Below, in pieces: positions 32,167-43,015 of a stretch of 64,000 nt of DNA. How positions within the stretch are numbered: position 1 is the stretch's first letter; every line of letters begins with the position of its first letter. The notes beneath the pieces were generated by a model that was given only the letters and a program-made list of their open reading frames with translations, ran no database searches and was not told the origin of the DNA. The translations under genes were made by a program, and so were the position numbers. The stretch lies in the NCBI RefSeq assembly GCF_023101765.2, contig NC_064236.1:17882993-17946992 (forward strand), in the 5' to 3' direction. The DNA comes from Spodoptera frugiperda. Taxonomy: Eukaryota > Arthropoda > Insecta > Lepidoptera > Noctuidae.

Positions 32167-33242
32167 TTTAGGGTTCCGTAGCCAAATGGCAAAAATCGGA
32201 ACCCTTAGATTCGTCATGTCTGTCTGTCTGTCCGTCCGTATGTCACAGCCATTTATTTACGAAACTGTTGAGCCTACATAGTTGAAACTTTGTAGGTTAA
32301 TGTATTCTGGTAATCGCTATTCGAATTTTTAATAAAAAAAAAACAATGCCAAGCCTCCATAGAAACTCCAGCTAGAAACGACAGAGATAAATGTTATATT
32401 AAAAAATATAGAAAATTATGCGCACATGAATTACGCGATGGATGTCTATGGATAGGACTTTAAGGGCCGGCGCCCACTGCCGGCACGGCACGGCATAGCA
32501 CGGCAAAGGATTTTAATACAAATTAAGTTATTTTGAACCTTATTTCAATGAATTTAGAATTTAAGTTACTTAATTTTGATACCACGATGCCGCGGCACGC
32601 CGCAGGATACACATTGAACGCCGTGGTGGTCACTGGTGACTGACGTTAACAGAGGATTTGCCTTCAACTGTTTTCTATTGACAGTCAAAGACTTAAAAAA
32701 GACATGAGGGTTCCTAAAACCATTTTTCGTCAAAATCAATTGTTTGAAAGGTAGACGCTTCCAAAGAGAAATAAAAAAGGTAATTTATAAAACTAAAATA
32801 CCCGACTGCGTTTCTTTATAATACGAAAATGAAAAAACCCGAAAACAAGAAAGTCATCGTACCCGATTGAAGCAGTCAGGATCCATTCTAGAAAGCCAGC
32901 CGTATGTGCCCTCACTAAGTCTTCATATTTAATTTAATTCTCCTTCTGGCGCAGTCGGGTAAAAATGAGTGTCCCTCCTCTCTAACTTTTACGTTATATC
33001 AATAAGAGAGTGAGAACTCTTAAAAAAATTAGGTATATGCCGTAGATTTCAATGGTTTGAACGAGATATCATTATTAGTTTTTAAGAAATAATACATTTT
33101 CAAAAAACGCAAATATAACTTTGTCATTCATACAAAAACTATATAAAACCAAGTTATTTTATAAGTTTTATATTATGTCATCTACTTGTCGCTACGGAAC
33201 CCTTAATGGGCGAGTCCGACTCGCACTTGGCCGGTTTTTTTT
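32167..33242 (+). repeat. Dispersed repeat family P, near-complete copy
   Basis: Begins TTAGGGTTCCGTAGCCAAAT, with a CTGTCTGTCTGTCCGTCCGT run, and ends GGCGAGTCCGACTCGCACTT GG then a T-run. It carries internal insertions: the GCC-rich repeat at 32463-32580 and a fold-back-related piece at 32790-32962 (CCCGACTGCGTTTCTTTATA ... GGCGCAGTCGGG). No ORF. Confidence 0.7.
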
Positions 33243-33305
33243 CAATGTGATTCCATAATTATTTATTCAAAATTACATTTTTACATACTAGGTAGAGCCA
33301 CCAAT

Positions 33306-33857
33306 TATATTTTAGATGTGGATGAGTCAATATCTCCTGTAGATGTTGTAACTGCTGTTGCGGAAGTCGGAGGGTGTTCTCCTGACGACGTCAAAGTAGG
33401 TGTAATTCGACGTCAGCCGCATTCTTTGGGCAGAGTTTGGGTCCGTTGTCCTTTAGCAACGGTAAAAAAACTATCATCCAGTAAAAAAATTCGCATAGGT
33501 TGGGCATCAATGAGAATTAAATTTCTAGAGCCACGACCTCTGCAATGTTTTCGATGTCTAGAATTTGGACATGTACGTCATCAGTGTTCGAGTAGAGTGG
33601 ACAGAAGCGATCAATGTTATGCTTGCGCCGAACACGGTCATAAAGCAAATGAATGCACAGAGGAAACACATCGATGCCCTATTTGTGCGGACTTGGGACA
33701 CCAAGCTGACCACAGAATGGGCTCCAAAAATTGTACTCTTGCTAAGGAAAAAAGGACAAAAAGTCGTCCTTTAAGCCTATCGTCTCGATCGCAAAATACG
33801 CCTGTTATTGATAGTAACGTACCGGAGGCCATGGAAACGTCACATTCCATCCCCTAA
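33306..33857 (+). CDS. R1-clade ORF1 (Gag-like), C-terminal part
   Basis: 184 codons open from the truncation point; there is no start codon of its own. Three CCHC zinc knuckles typical of R1-type ORF1: CFRCLEFGHVRHQC, CYACAEHGHKANEC and CPICADLGHQADH...NC. The protein would bind element RNA. TAA at 33855-33857 overlaps the ORF2 frame. The N-terminal half is missing because of 5' truncation. Confidence 0.9.
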   Translation, partial: YILDVDESISPVDVVTAVAEVGGCSPDDVKVGVIRRQPHSLGRVWVRCPLATVKKLSSSKKIRIGWASMRIKFLEPRPLQCFRCLEFGHVRHQCSSRVDRSDQCYACAEHGHKANECTEETHRCPICADLGHQADHRMGSKNCTLAKEKRTKSRPLSLSSRSQNTPVIDSNVPEAMETSHSIP

Positions 33858-36800
33858 AAGTTCTCCAGTGCAACCTAAACCACTGCCGCAACGCACAAAA
33901 TTTGTTTTTACAGACAGTTGCGGAGTGGTCGGTTGCTATAGCGGTTGTAGCAGAGCCGTATAATGCCCCAGATCACCCACGTTGGTTTAGGGATACATCT
34001 GGTTCAGTCTCAATTTATTGGAATGGTGGAACAGGTGATCCGCCTTGTGTTTCCATCTGTAATGGTCCAGGCTACGTTGTAGTAGAATGGGGCTCTTTGG
34101 CAGTAGTAGGATGTTATATTTCTCCTAATATTTCTATCTCTGACTATGAACGATATCTAGACACTATAACACACTGCATACGTAGTCGTTGTCTACCTCG
34201 TCCGGTACTAGTTTTAGGTGACTTTAATGCCCACTCACGACTTTGGGGTAATAGAAGAGATGGACCCAGAGGAAGACTTTTACAAGACTGGGCAGCCGGT
34301 CTCGATTTGCGGCTATTAAACCAGGGGTCCGTCCCTACATGCGTCCGCTGGCAAGGAGAATCAGTTGTGGATCTGTCTTGGGCAACTGCTTCTGCTTGTC
34401 GAATGGTTGCAAATTGGCGAGTTGCGGAGGATATTGTCACCTTGTCAGATCACCGACATATTGTCTTTGACGTGACTGTTCGTACTTCCCAACCTAGGCA
34501 AAATCTAGTACGTGTTCACTCACCTCGTTGGTCCCTTAAAAAACTCAATAAGGACTTACTAATTGCAGCAGCTCATATCGAGGCATGGCAGTATGACTCG
34601 CGACACTCGCGTTCTGGGGGAAATTTTCCAGATCCAGAAACAGAAGCTAACTGCCTTAAGGAAACGATGACGACGATTTGTGATGTTTCGATGCCTCGCA
34701 GCAAACATGCAAGTTTCCGTTCAGTGTACTGGTGGTCAGAGGAAATTGCGCAACTTCGATTAGTTTGTTTAAGATCGCGACGTCGATATACTCGTAGCAG
34801 AAGACGACGTAGTGCCACAGTTGAGGAAATTGCCACAGCCTATTCCGAATATCGAATGGCTACAAAAGCACTTCAAAATGCGATCTCAAAAGCCAAATCT
34901 GAATCTTGGAGAGAACTAGTGGAAGAACTGGACAGAGATCCTTGGGGGAGACCATACAAAGTGGTTATGAGAAAATTACGCCCTTGGGTACCCCCTCTAA
35001 CGGAAACCTTGAACACTGAATTTTTGAACCGAGTTATTTCTTCTCTCTTTCCAGTGGTTCAGGATGCTCAACCATCATTTCATACGGACTTAGGTTGGAA
35101 TGACAATTTGGAGGTGACTGAAGCCGAATTAAGCAGAACTATTAGTCGCTTAAAAAATCGTAATACTGCGCCTGGCCCCGACGGTATCCCCGGTCGAGTA
35201 TGGGTTCTTACGATAAAAGTTTTTGGAGATAGGCTGAGGCGACTTTACACTAGTTGTTTGAAACACGCCATTTTTCCATCAAAGTGGAAGGAAGCCGGAT
35301 TAGTGCTATTGAAAAAAGCTGGCAGAGATGCTGATTCGCCCTCTGCATACCGTCCAATATGTTTACTTGACGAAGTCTCTAAACTCTTCGAGAGAATAAT
35401 AGCAGATCGCCTTAACGAGCACTTATCGGGCATTGGTCCTGATCTTTCTGAAAATCAATTCGGTTTCAGACAACAGCGGTCTACCATTGACGCTATTTTG
35501 CGGGTTCGTACGTTGGCGGAGCAGGCAATGGTTGGTGGTGGGATGGCATTGGCAATAAGTCTCGACATTGTTAATGCCTTCAATTCGCTGCCATGGCATG
35601 CAATCAGAAGCGCTCTCGTATACCATCGTTTTCCTTCCTACTTGCAAAGGATAATCGGGGCTTACCTTTGTGATAGAAGAATCCGTTATGTGGGACGAGA
35701 CGGGGGTGTTTATTATAGAGAAATGAGTTGTGGCGTGCCTCAAGGATCTGTACTTGGACCTCTCTTATGGAACTTGGCATACGATGCGGTATTACGTGTG
35801 GATCTTCCTACAGGCGTTAGTGTCGTATGTTACGCCGATGACACGTTGTTATTGGCCACTGGAAACACATATGAGAGTACTGTCCAACTGGCAGAATTGG
35901 GAGTGGCCACTGTAGTTTCTGCTATTTGCGACCTAGGTCTAGATATTGCACCTCAAAAGACAGAATGTTTGTGGTTTCATAAACTGCCGCGAGGCAGAGA
36001 ACCACCCAGTTTTTCTGTCCGTATTAATAATACACAGGTTCAAATTGGTCAATATATGAAATACCTTGGCCTAAACTTAGACAGTCGCTGGGGATTTGAA
36101 GAGCACTTCAACCGCCTTGTCCCCAGGATTGATAGAGTGGTGGGCGCATTGCACGGTTTACTGCCCAATTTAGGAGGACCTCGGGAGGAAGTCCGTCGAT
36201 TATATGCAGGCGTCGTGCGGTCAATTGCCTTATATGGAGCGCCAGTATGGTCACACCGATTGTCGAGAGTTCGTCGTTGTAGACTTAAATATAATAGCCT
36301 TCAACGTAAAGTAGCTATTAGAATTGCGCGAGGATATAGGACTATTTCGTTTGAGGCGGCTACACTCCTGGCGCGTTTTCCGCCTCTAGATATTTTGGCC
36401 GAAATGGATGCAAAAGTTTATTATAAAATTCGCGAGATACGTCATAATGAAGACAATTTACCCCCAAGAGTTTTTGAACTATTGAGGCGAGAAGAACGGA
36501 ATAGAGCTCTTCAAAAATGGCGTGAACGGTTGGAGGCTGAATTCGCTCACAAACGCGTGGTAGAAGCTATCCTGCCAAATTTTGAGGCATGGCTTAGGAG
36601 GAGTGACCGCGTAACCTATCGGCTTACTCAGATTCTTACCGGTCATGGATGCTTTGGCGAGTATCTGAATAGAATAGGTCGTGAAGTCACACCCAGATGT
36701 CATCACTGTGGTGATGATCGAGACACTGCTCAGCACACGCTTGAAGATTGTCCTGAATGGCTCGGTGAGCGTCGCGTTCTTGTCGAAGTAATCGGCCATA

Positions 36801-36976
36801 ACCTTTGCTTACCGACAGTCATTTCGGCTATGCTAACAGATCCAAGAGCATGGCAGGCCGTAGTCACCTTCTGTGAAACCGTAATGTTTCAAAAGGAAGC
36901 TGCAGAGAGGGATCGAGAAAGGATGGACCCAACTCGGAGACAAAGGCGGCGTGGTACGAATCGCCGTAGAATTTAA
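33854..36976 (+). CDS. R1-clade ORF2: APE endonuclease, RT, C-terminal zinc motif
   Basis: 1040 open codons without a stop. Counting from the TTG at 33902: endonuclease to about 195 (VLGDFNAHSRLWG near 105, SDHRHIVF near 180); its usual N-terminal LQCNLNHCR is encoded just upstream, in frame from CTA 33854, so translation must start near the ORF1 stop without AUG or by reinitiation at CTAA. RT: APGPDGIPGRVW near 421, ENQFGFRQQRSTIDAI near 516, SLDIVNAFNSLPW near 553, GVPQGSVLGPLLWN near 612, CYADDTLLLA near 643 with both Asp, KYLGLNLD near 720. C-terminal CHHCGDD...HTLEDCPEW near 932. It nicks the target and reverse-transcribes the RNA in place. All catalytic residues seen are kept. Confidence 0.95.
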   Translation, partial: LKVLQCNLNHCRNAQNLFLQTVAEWSVAIAVVAEPYNAPDHPRWFRDTSGSVSIYWNGGTGDPPCVSICNGPGYVVVEWGSLAVVGCYISPNISISDYERYLDTITHCIRSRCLPRPVLVLGDFNAHSRLWGNRRDGPRGRLLQDWAAGLDLRLLNQGSVPTCVRWQGESVVDLSWATASACRMVANWRVAEDIVTLSDHRHIVFDVTVRTSQPRQNLVRVHSPRWSLKKLNKDLLIAAAHIEAWQYDSRHSRSGGNFPDPETEANCLKETMTTICDVSMPRSKHASFRSVYWWSEEIAQLRLVCLRSRRRYTRSRRRRSATVEEIATAYSEYRMATKALQNAISKAKSESWRELVEELDRDPWGRPYKVVMRKLRPWVPPLTETLNTEFLNRVISSLFPVVQDAQPSFHTDLGWNDNLEVTEAELSRTISRLKNRNTAPGPDGIPGRVWVLTIKVFGDRLRRLYTSCLKHAIFPSKWKEAGLVLLKKAGRDADSPSAYRPICLLDEVSKLFERIIADRLNEHLSGIGPDLSENQFGFRQQRSTIDAILRVRTLAEQAMVGGGMALAISLDIVNAFNSLPWHAIRSALVYHRFPSYLQRIIGAYLCDRRIRYVGRDGGVYYREMSCGVPQGSVLGPLLWNLAYDAVLRVDLPTGVSVVCYADDTLLLATGNTYESTVQLAELGVATVVSAICDLGLDIAPQKTECLWFHKLPRGREPPSFSVRINNTQVQIGQYMKYLGLNLDSRWGFEEHFNRLVPRIDRVVGALHGLLPNLGGPREEVRRLYAGVVRSIALYGAPVWSHRLSRVRRCRLKYNSLQRKVAIRIARGYRTISFEAATLLARFPPLDILAEMDAKVYYKIREIRHNEDNLPPRVFELLRREERNRALQKWRERLEAEFAHKRVVEAILPNFEAWLRRSDRVTYRLTQILTGHGCFGEYLNRIGREVTPRCHHCGDDRDTAQHTLEDCPEWLGERRVLVEVIGHNLCLPTVISAMLTDPRAWQAVVTFCETVMFQKEAAERDRERMDPTRRQRRRGTNRRRI

Positions 36977-37184
36977 CACCGAAAGATAGGACGCGGTAAC
37001 AATGAAATGAGTGTCACTGGCAAGTTCGTTCACTCGAGTACTCAGTGACCCTCTTGTTTTCAGGGAAGGAGTGTGTGGTTTTAGTCGGTAAGAGTCCGAC
37101 ATAACCTGTTGTCTGGCGTACATCGTAAGACAAGAGGTATCCATGAGGATTTCCACACGTTAAAAAAAAAAAAAAAAAAAAAAA
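36977..37184 (+). repeat. R1-clade 3' untranslated region and poly(A)
   Basis: TTTTAGTCGGTAAGAGTCCG corresponds to TTTTAGTCAGTAAGAGTCTG in the 3' ends at 59240-59270 and (inverted) at 15560-15600, so the copies share a 3' end recognised by the RT. Confidence 0.85.
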
Positions 37185-37198
37185 GGTAGAGCCACCAA

Positions 37199-38340
37199 AG
37201 AGTGCGCATTTTATAAACTTTTATTTATTAAAAAATCAACTTAAAAATTACACTTTGTACTTATTATTAATTTTAAGCTTTGGTCTTTGAAGAATACAAT
37301 TTTAAACTTTAATCTAAGGTAACCGGTCTCAAATAATTTGAAATAGTCTCAAACATAATACTCGTCCTGCGCATTCTTAGGGTGCTCGGTTGCAAAGAGT
37401 ACGCAGTGACAACCCTCCATACAAGCTAAGAGTACGCAAGAGAGCGAAGTTAAGACATCAACCCTGACGAGTGAAGGCGATCTATCAATCTTCCGAGGGA
37501 CTCGGGAACGGTGTCGGCTTTTAGTCTTTTTTTTAATGTTGCTTCCGGAATATTGAATGATTCCGCAACAGACTTCTTGCTATTTTTTCTTTTATTTCTT
37601 TTAAGATTTCCTCACTATAAACTAATTTTCTAAAGGGAAAACGACGGGAAAGGGAAAACCTTATGGGCTGTATCAGGGCCTCGGAACATCATGAGGTCAT
37701 CGTGTACGAGGACAGGGGGGAAGATTTGAGCTTCCTCAAGAGGTCAGTTTAGCGCTAGCCAAGGGTGGATTTTCCAAGCGGCTCAAAGCGTTTACAGCAA
37801 CAATATTTGCAACAAAGCGCTCTGCAACAACAACAGCGGGCCGATAAGCAAATTGATCAGAAGGGCGGCTGATGAAAGCGACCATAGGATTATGAACTAC
37901 AACCTAAAAATGGCCATCAAACACAGAGATGCGGCTGTTGTGGGGACCCTTTTGGGTGAGAAATGTTCCTTAGACTAAAATAAAAATGTATATAGCAGGG
38001 GTTAATGTGTATGCGGAAAGCGTCAATAAGAACATAACTGCGATATATGTACATAATTATATAATTGTTAACTCTTTGACTTCTGTAAGCTCTGTTGAAG
38101 TTGAACCCGACATGGGTTGAGGCGTCATGCACACATAAATGTCCTACAGCCGGTGGCGCTGTGTGTTGGGTTGTTTCGTTCCCGAACTGAACCGAGAAAA
38201 TAGCCCTCATCGGAGTTGTGAGGTATGATGCCCAAAAGACAACATTCCCACGTTGAATGGCAATGCTTTGACAAGGTATTACCTTTGACAGGGTAGAAGC
38301 CAGCCTTGCGGTCACCTGAAGTGTCAACCATTCTCTTTAT
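37199..38340. other. Unassigned, with a possible degraded R1 endonuclease piece
   Basis: 37830-37920 encodes SKLIRRAADESDHRIMNYN in one frame, resembling the SDHR block of an R1 endonuclease. No TSD or continuous frame. Remaining sequence unassigned. Confidence 0.3.
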
Positions 38341-38751
38341 TATTACAAATATATTTCTTTGGAGGAGATGTGCACTTGGACCCCACGGCCCTAAAGTTTA
38401 AACCCCAAATGATTCGAAAGTATAATTGCCAATCAGACTATTATACTTTAGCTGTTTGAGGTTATCGGCAGCACCAGCTCGACACGGTGAGTTTAAAAGA
38501 TGGGATGACGCAAGAGTAGCAACGAAAGTGGCGTCCCATACTTAAGGCCTACCCATCTTCCATGGGAATGACATACCGTCAGGTCTCTTGCCAGCGTTGC
38601 GTAGTGCGTACCAAGCTATTAGGCTCTAAGGTAGCTGGCACGCCGACTGAGACAAGAGCTCGACGAATAATGCCATTAATGTCACGTGTCGAGCAAAACG
38701 GCCCGCACTACGGCTACAAGACAGGCCAGGATGTTGCACATGGTTAGGTTT
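38341..38751. other. Unassigned GC-richer stretch
   Basis: Lies between two R1-like fragments and may be decayed R1 ORF2, but no motif can be matched. Confidence 0.3.
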
Positions 38752-39240
38752 TGGGGCCTCTAATATGGAACATCGGTTACGACTGGGTGCTGCGCACCGA
38801 CCTCCCGTAATCTATTACGCCGACGACACGCTGGTGCTACGCATGGGAGGTCGTACCAGGCGGCGGCTAATTTAAAGGCAAGAGCGGTTGCGACAGTCGT
38901 TGCAAGGATCCGGCAATTGGGACTCGAGGTGGCGCTCCACAAGTCCGAGGCCATGTGCTTTCATGACCGCGGAAACGCGCCACCTCCGGGTTGATCCCAA
39001 ATAACAGTAGAAGGATTTACGATGGGCGTCAAGATGACGATGAAGTAACCAGGACTTCGATGTAATTTCGTGGAGCACTTCCGATGTGCACAGCCTCCTG
39101 CCTGAGGTTGTACGCGGAGATCATGCGATCCATGGCCCTTCACGGCGCCCCTGTGTAGACGCCGACACTGATGTGGCGGCCAGCTGGGGCTTTGCTCACG
39201 TTCCAGAGGGTCATGGTCATCCGGGCGATCTCCACCTCCG
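38752..39240 (+). pseudogene. R1-clade RT fragment, heavily decayed
   Basis: LGPLIWNIGYDWVLRTDLP then, after loss of a few codons, VIYYADDTLVLRMGG (motif C kept), ARIRQLGLEVALHKSEAMCF, and further on EVVRGDHAIHG and ending VTFQRVMVIRAIS-like decay. Stops at several points; GC-rich like the 15.8-kb copy. Confidence 0.75.
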
Positions 39241-39589
39241 AACCTTTTTTAATGTATTTTTATTATTAATGTTATCAAGTTCTACGAGAATGGGGGATAT
39301 AATTGGTCCGCCTAGGGAATGCCCCCTGTCCCTAGGTAAGTGAGTACCCAATTAGAGGGTCCACCGGTTCCCTAGCTGGGGGTGCGCTCGTAACTGATTC
39401 CTCAGCCATGCATACTCTCGCTGCGTATTTAGTATTGGAGGATTTGTTTCCAGAACTTAGTATTGGAGGTTTTTTTATAGAGGTTATCTTCCACGCGGTC
39501 CGGCGATCAAGCCAAGACACTTGCCCGTTCCGAGTTATGAAACATGACCATGACCTTGTCCCGGATTACGATCTCGACGGCTGCAATCC
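39241..39589. other. Unassigned spacer
   Basis: No supported gene; TTTAGTATTGGAGG-like words occur twice (39425 and 39460). Confidence 0.4.
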
Positions 39590-39832
39590 GTCCTGTAAAT
39601 ATTACATGTAACTATGTAAACAAGTGTAAGAAAACTAATTTAACCATCTTCTAAAGATCGTAGCGTTATAAAAATTGGCAGTTGCATGTGATTTTGTTGA
39701 CAATATAATAATATGGTACTATCTGATCTGATGATGGAGCCGGACGATATGAACTGGAAGTTCATGATATATGATCTTATCATAGCCGTGTTTGGAATTA
39801 TTAGAAAGGTCTTGTTATGAACGTCGACCATG
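39590..39832 (-). repeat. Dispersed repeat A, copy 3
   Basis: Reverse complement of 10985-11190 (GATGATGGAGCCGGACGATA, AAAATTGGCAGTTGCATGTG). Confidence 0.8.
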
Positions 39833-40406
39833 ATTAGGTTTCAAGGTCTAAAAATGGAACTGAAAATATTTCCTGTTCAAGCGCACCACGCTTTTACAAA
39901 CACAATATATTATAATTAAAAGCACATAGTTTACACTTCAGCCCAGAAATAGAGACAACTTGAACGATCCATAATTTATTTTTGACATTTAAGTACACGT
40001 GTAAAAGTGTTATGAAAACTATTAATTTATTAGTCAGTAAGTGTCTGACACGCCCTCTCGCCTAGCCCAAGGCGAAAAAAGTCATTGCCGAAAAAAGTCG
40101 AGTAACTAAGTAGGTACCGTTAATAGTTCAAACATGGAATTCGTAAATTTTCAAATTATCAATAACAACCAATATCGTATAGTTTTATAGGCCCTTTTGT
40201 CTGCAATAGAGCCTGTAAATTGGTCTTGGCTTAGTTAGCTCCGACCTTAATCCGAAAGTATTGCTTTTATTGTGCAGCTCTCAATAATTTAATTATGATC
40301 TGGAATTCCAATTTCAGTTAAACGCCGATGCTTTGTAATCATTTGTCTGTTTTGCTATTGGTATTTCGGTACGGTAGTTTATACTGGCAAATAAAAGGAA
40401 GAGGTC
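39833..40406. other. Unassigned AT-rich stretch
   Basis: TCAGTAAGTGTCTGACACGC at 40032 resembles the R1 3' end words near 59250; too short to call. Confidence 0.4.
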
Positions 40407-41160
40407 TTTTTAGGGTTCCATAGCCAAATGGCAAGATACGGAACCCTTATAGATTCGTCATGTCTGTCTGGCCGTCTGTCCGTCCATCCGTCTGTCCGTA
40501 TGTCACAGCCATTTATTTCCGAAATTTTGAGCCTACATGTTGAAACTTTGTAGGTTGGTGTATTCTGGTAGCCGCTATTCGAATTTTGAATAAAAATTAA
40601 TTAATATAAAAATTAAAGGGGGCACTCCATACATGTAACTGATTTAAAAAACTTTAAATTTAAAAAAAGACATTAAGGTTCCTAAAACAATTTTTCGTAT
40701 AAGTCAATTGTTTGAAAGATCAGACGCTTCTAAAGTGCGAAAATGCCGTGTCCAGATCGATTCTTCCTGTTATCAGGATCAATAACCGATTTTTCGGCTT
40801 TGGTCGGGAGAAATAAAAAGCGACCAAGTACGAGTCGAACTCGCCCATGAAGGGTTCCGCAGCAACAAGTGTATGACATAATGTAAAAGTTATAAAATAA
40901 CTTGGTTTTACATAGTGTTTGTATGTACGACAAAGTTATATTTACGTTTCTTTTTTTATTTTTCTCACTCTCTTGTTTTAAAAGTTAGAGGGGCGGGGGG
41001 ACACTCATTTTCCATTTTGGAAGCGTCTATCTTTCAAACAATTAATTTTGATGAAAAATGGTTTTAGGAACCCTAATAGACACCAACAGAAACCAATCAC
41101 GGATAGGTCAACAAAAAAAAAATTTTAGAAACAGTTCCATGTATGGAGTACCCCCCTTTA

Positions 41161-41530
41161 TTAGTTCACTCTGTTCTTTACTAGTCCTATGTTGAAAGGT
41201 AGGACAAGGTTGAATAGATCAGATGCACACTCTCCAAAATGTATTCTGTAGAAGATAGAGAGACGAGCTACCTTACGGCGATGCTCTAGACTGTGGAGCC
41301 TTCCGGAAACCAACTTCCAATCACATATTATCCTCCTTGTACTTAGCAGAGCCATCCCACAAGTGACAGCAGTATTCCACCCACGAGCGAACTTGTGCTT
41401 GATATAGTGTAAGCAACTGTTTCGGTGTGAAATACCGCCTAACCTTGCTTAGGACGCCTAACTTCTTCCGATTTAGGCGTCCTTCCTGATTTTGCCCTTG
41501 TTTTCCGGGAGTCGGGAAGAGATACAAAAA
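41161..41530 (-). pseudogene. Jockey/CR1-like RT C-terminal fragment
   Basis: KKLGVLSKVRRYFTPKQLLT, YQAQVRSWVEYCCHLWDGSA, then after a frameshift LHSLEHRRKVARLSIFYRIH and FGECASDLF. This is the post-RT region of jockey-like elements. Both ends are truncated. Confidence 0.85.
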
Positions 41531-41645
41531 GTCGGGAGAATTCCGCCAATTCCCGACCGTCTGGCAACCCTATGTCCACCCTACCCCACCGCCTTATCTT
41601 TTAAAATAAGAGAGTGGGAAAAGTAAAAACAAAATAAAAAACTAA

Positions 41646-42251
41646 AAAACCCGACTGCGTTTCTTTATAACATTAAAAAAACCCTAAAACAAGAATACAA
41701 GAAAAATTTAAGCAGTCGGCGGGACCCATTCTAGAAAGCCATAATTCATAATATTTAGAATGGGTCCCGACTGCTTAAATTTTTCTTGTATTCTTGTTTT
41801 AGGGTTTTTTTATTTTCATGTTATAAAGAAACGCAGTCGGGTTTTTTAGTTTTTTAAATTAACTTTTTTTATTTTATTTTCTTTTAGTTTTATTATTTAT
41901 TATATTTTGATATATCTAGTGTCACTCTCACAGTAAATACGAATCAAACGACACCTCTCAAGCCAAAATCCATCGAGTCGTTTAGGCTAGAGAGTGAGCA
42001 ATATTCGAATTTGGCGCCAAAAATCCGCCATTTTGTTTTTTTTAACATTTTGATATATCCAGTGTCACTCTCACAGTAAATACGAATCTAACGACACCTC
42101 TCAAGTCAAAATCCATCAAGCCGTTTAGGCTGCAGAGCGTGCCAAACAATTATACATACATACATACATACATACATACATGCATACATACATACATACA
42201 TACACACATACATACTCTCGAAAAACATAACCCTCCTTCTGGCGCAGTCGG
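41646..42251. mobile_element. Fold-back element FB, copy 1
   Basis: ACCCGACTGCG at the left and CGCAGTCGGGT at the right are 11-bp inverted ends. The left part is a near-perfect hairpin with about 95-bp arms (about 41640-41735 and 41762-41862). Then two diverged direct units (about 41908 and 42050) share GTGTCACTCTCACAGTAAAT, followed by (CATA)n and CGAAAAACATAACCCTCC. No ORF. Confidence 0.78.
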
Positions 42252-42490
42252 GTAATAATGTTGTAGATTTTAATGAAAACATTTAACGAAAATTGGTTTG
42301 AACGATATTATTAGTTTTTAAGAAAATTTTTCAAAACACGTTTACCCTTACAACTTTGTCGTTCATCCGAACACTATGTAAAATACACATCGTTCAACGT
42401 TACAACGCACTACACAATTTTTTATAATATGTCATCTACTTGCTGCTGCGGAAAATGGGCGATTCCGACTCGCGCTTGACCAGTTTTTTA

Positions 42491-42920
42491 TGGATAAGGT
42501 TGCAAACGAGCAGACAAGTTAACCGATGGCAAGCTATCAGCGGTTTATTATTTATATTTTTACTCCTTAAACATTTTTGCATTGCAATGTTATATTTGTA
42601 GACTTTTGTTTAAAGCTTGGTTAGTAATCGATCGATGTAGTTGGGTCGTAGGTTTCAGTAAATAGGTCACAACATAAAGTACCCACCTGCAATTGATTTT
42701 ATACGTTTTATCTTTAGACAAAATTGTAAAGAAAGTTTTATACTTAACTAGTAAGTAATAATAGTACGAGTAATGGAAAAATATTAATGAGAGAATATTA
42801 TACTGAGAAAAAATAGAAATTGATTCGATTATTGAGAATGATGACGTGATGTGTAAATAAAGTCGACACATACATATAGGCAGAACAAACAGATGTACCT
42901 AATGTAAAATACATAGATAC
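42491..42920. other. Unassigned AT-rich stretch
   Basis: A 93-codon minus frame (42590-42871) is unrecognised. Confidence 0.45.
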
Positions 42921-42932
42921 ATAAAGTGATTT

Positions 42933-43003
42933 CATCATCATCATCATCATCATCATCAGCCTATAGCAGTCCACTGCTGGACATAGGCCTCCCCAAATGT
43001 TCA
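42933..43003 (-). mobile_element. 71-bp RTE 3' tip with 12-bp TSD
   Basis: (ATC)n then AGCAGTCCACTGCTGGACAT AGGCC, the same RTE tail as 28970-29020. ATAAAGTGATTT flanks it at 42921-42932 and 43004-43015. Confidence 0.88.
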
Positions 43004-43015
43004 ATAAAGTGATTT

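Larger units (their letters stand above)
33305..37184 (+). mobile_element. R1-clade non-LTR retrotransposon with TSD and poly(A)
   Basis: GGTAGAGCCACCAA occurs at 33291-33304 and at 37185-37198, a perfect 14-bp target duplication. The right end is a 23-base A-run (37162-37184). The left end cuts ORF1 in frame, so the copy is 5'-truncated but keeps the whole ORF2. The 3' untranslated part is 36977-37161. The target is not rDNA as far as can be seen. Confidence 0.95.
40407..42490 (+). repeat. Composite copy of family P with nested elements
   Basis: Starts TTTAGGGTTCCATAGCCAAA and ends GGCGATTCCGACTCGCGCTT, the two family ends. An inverted inner piece (40735-41120) carries the other family end (GTACGAGTCGAACTCGCCCA). 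Nested are a jockey-like RT fragment (41161-41530) and a fold-back element (41646-42251). Confidence 0.6.
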
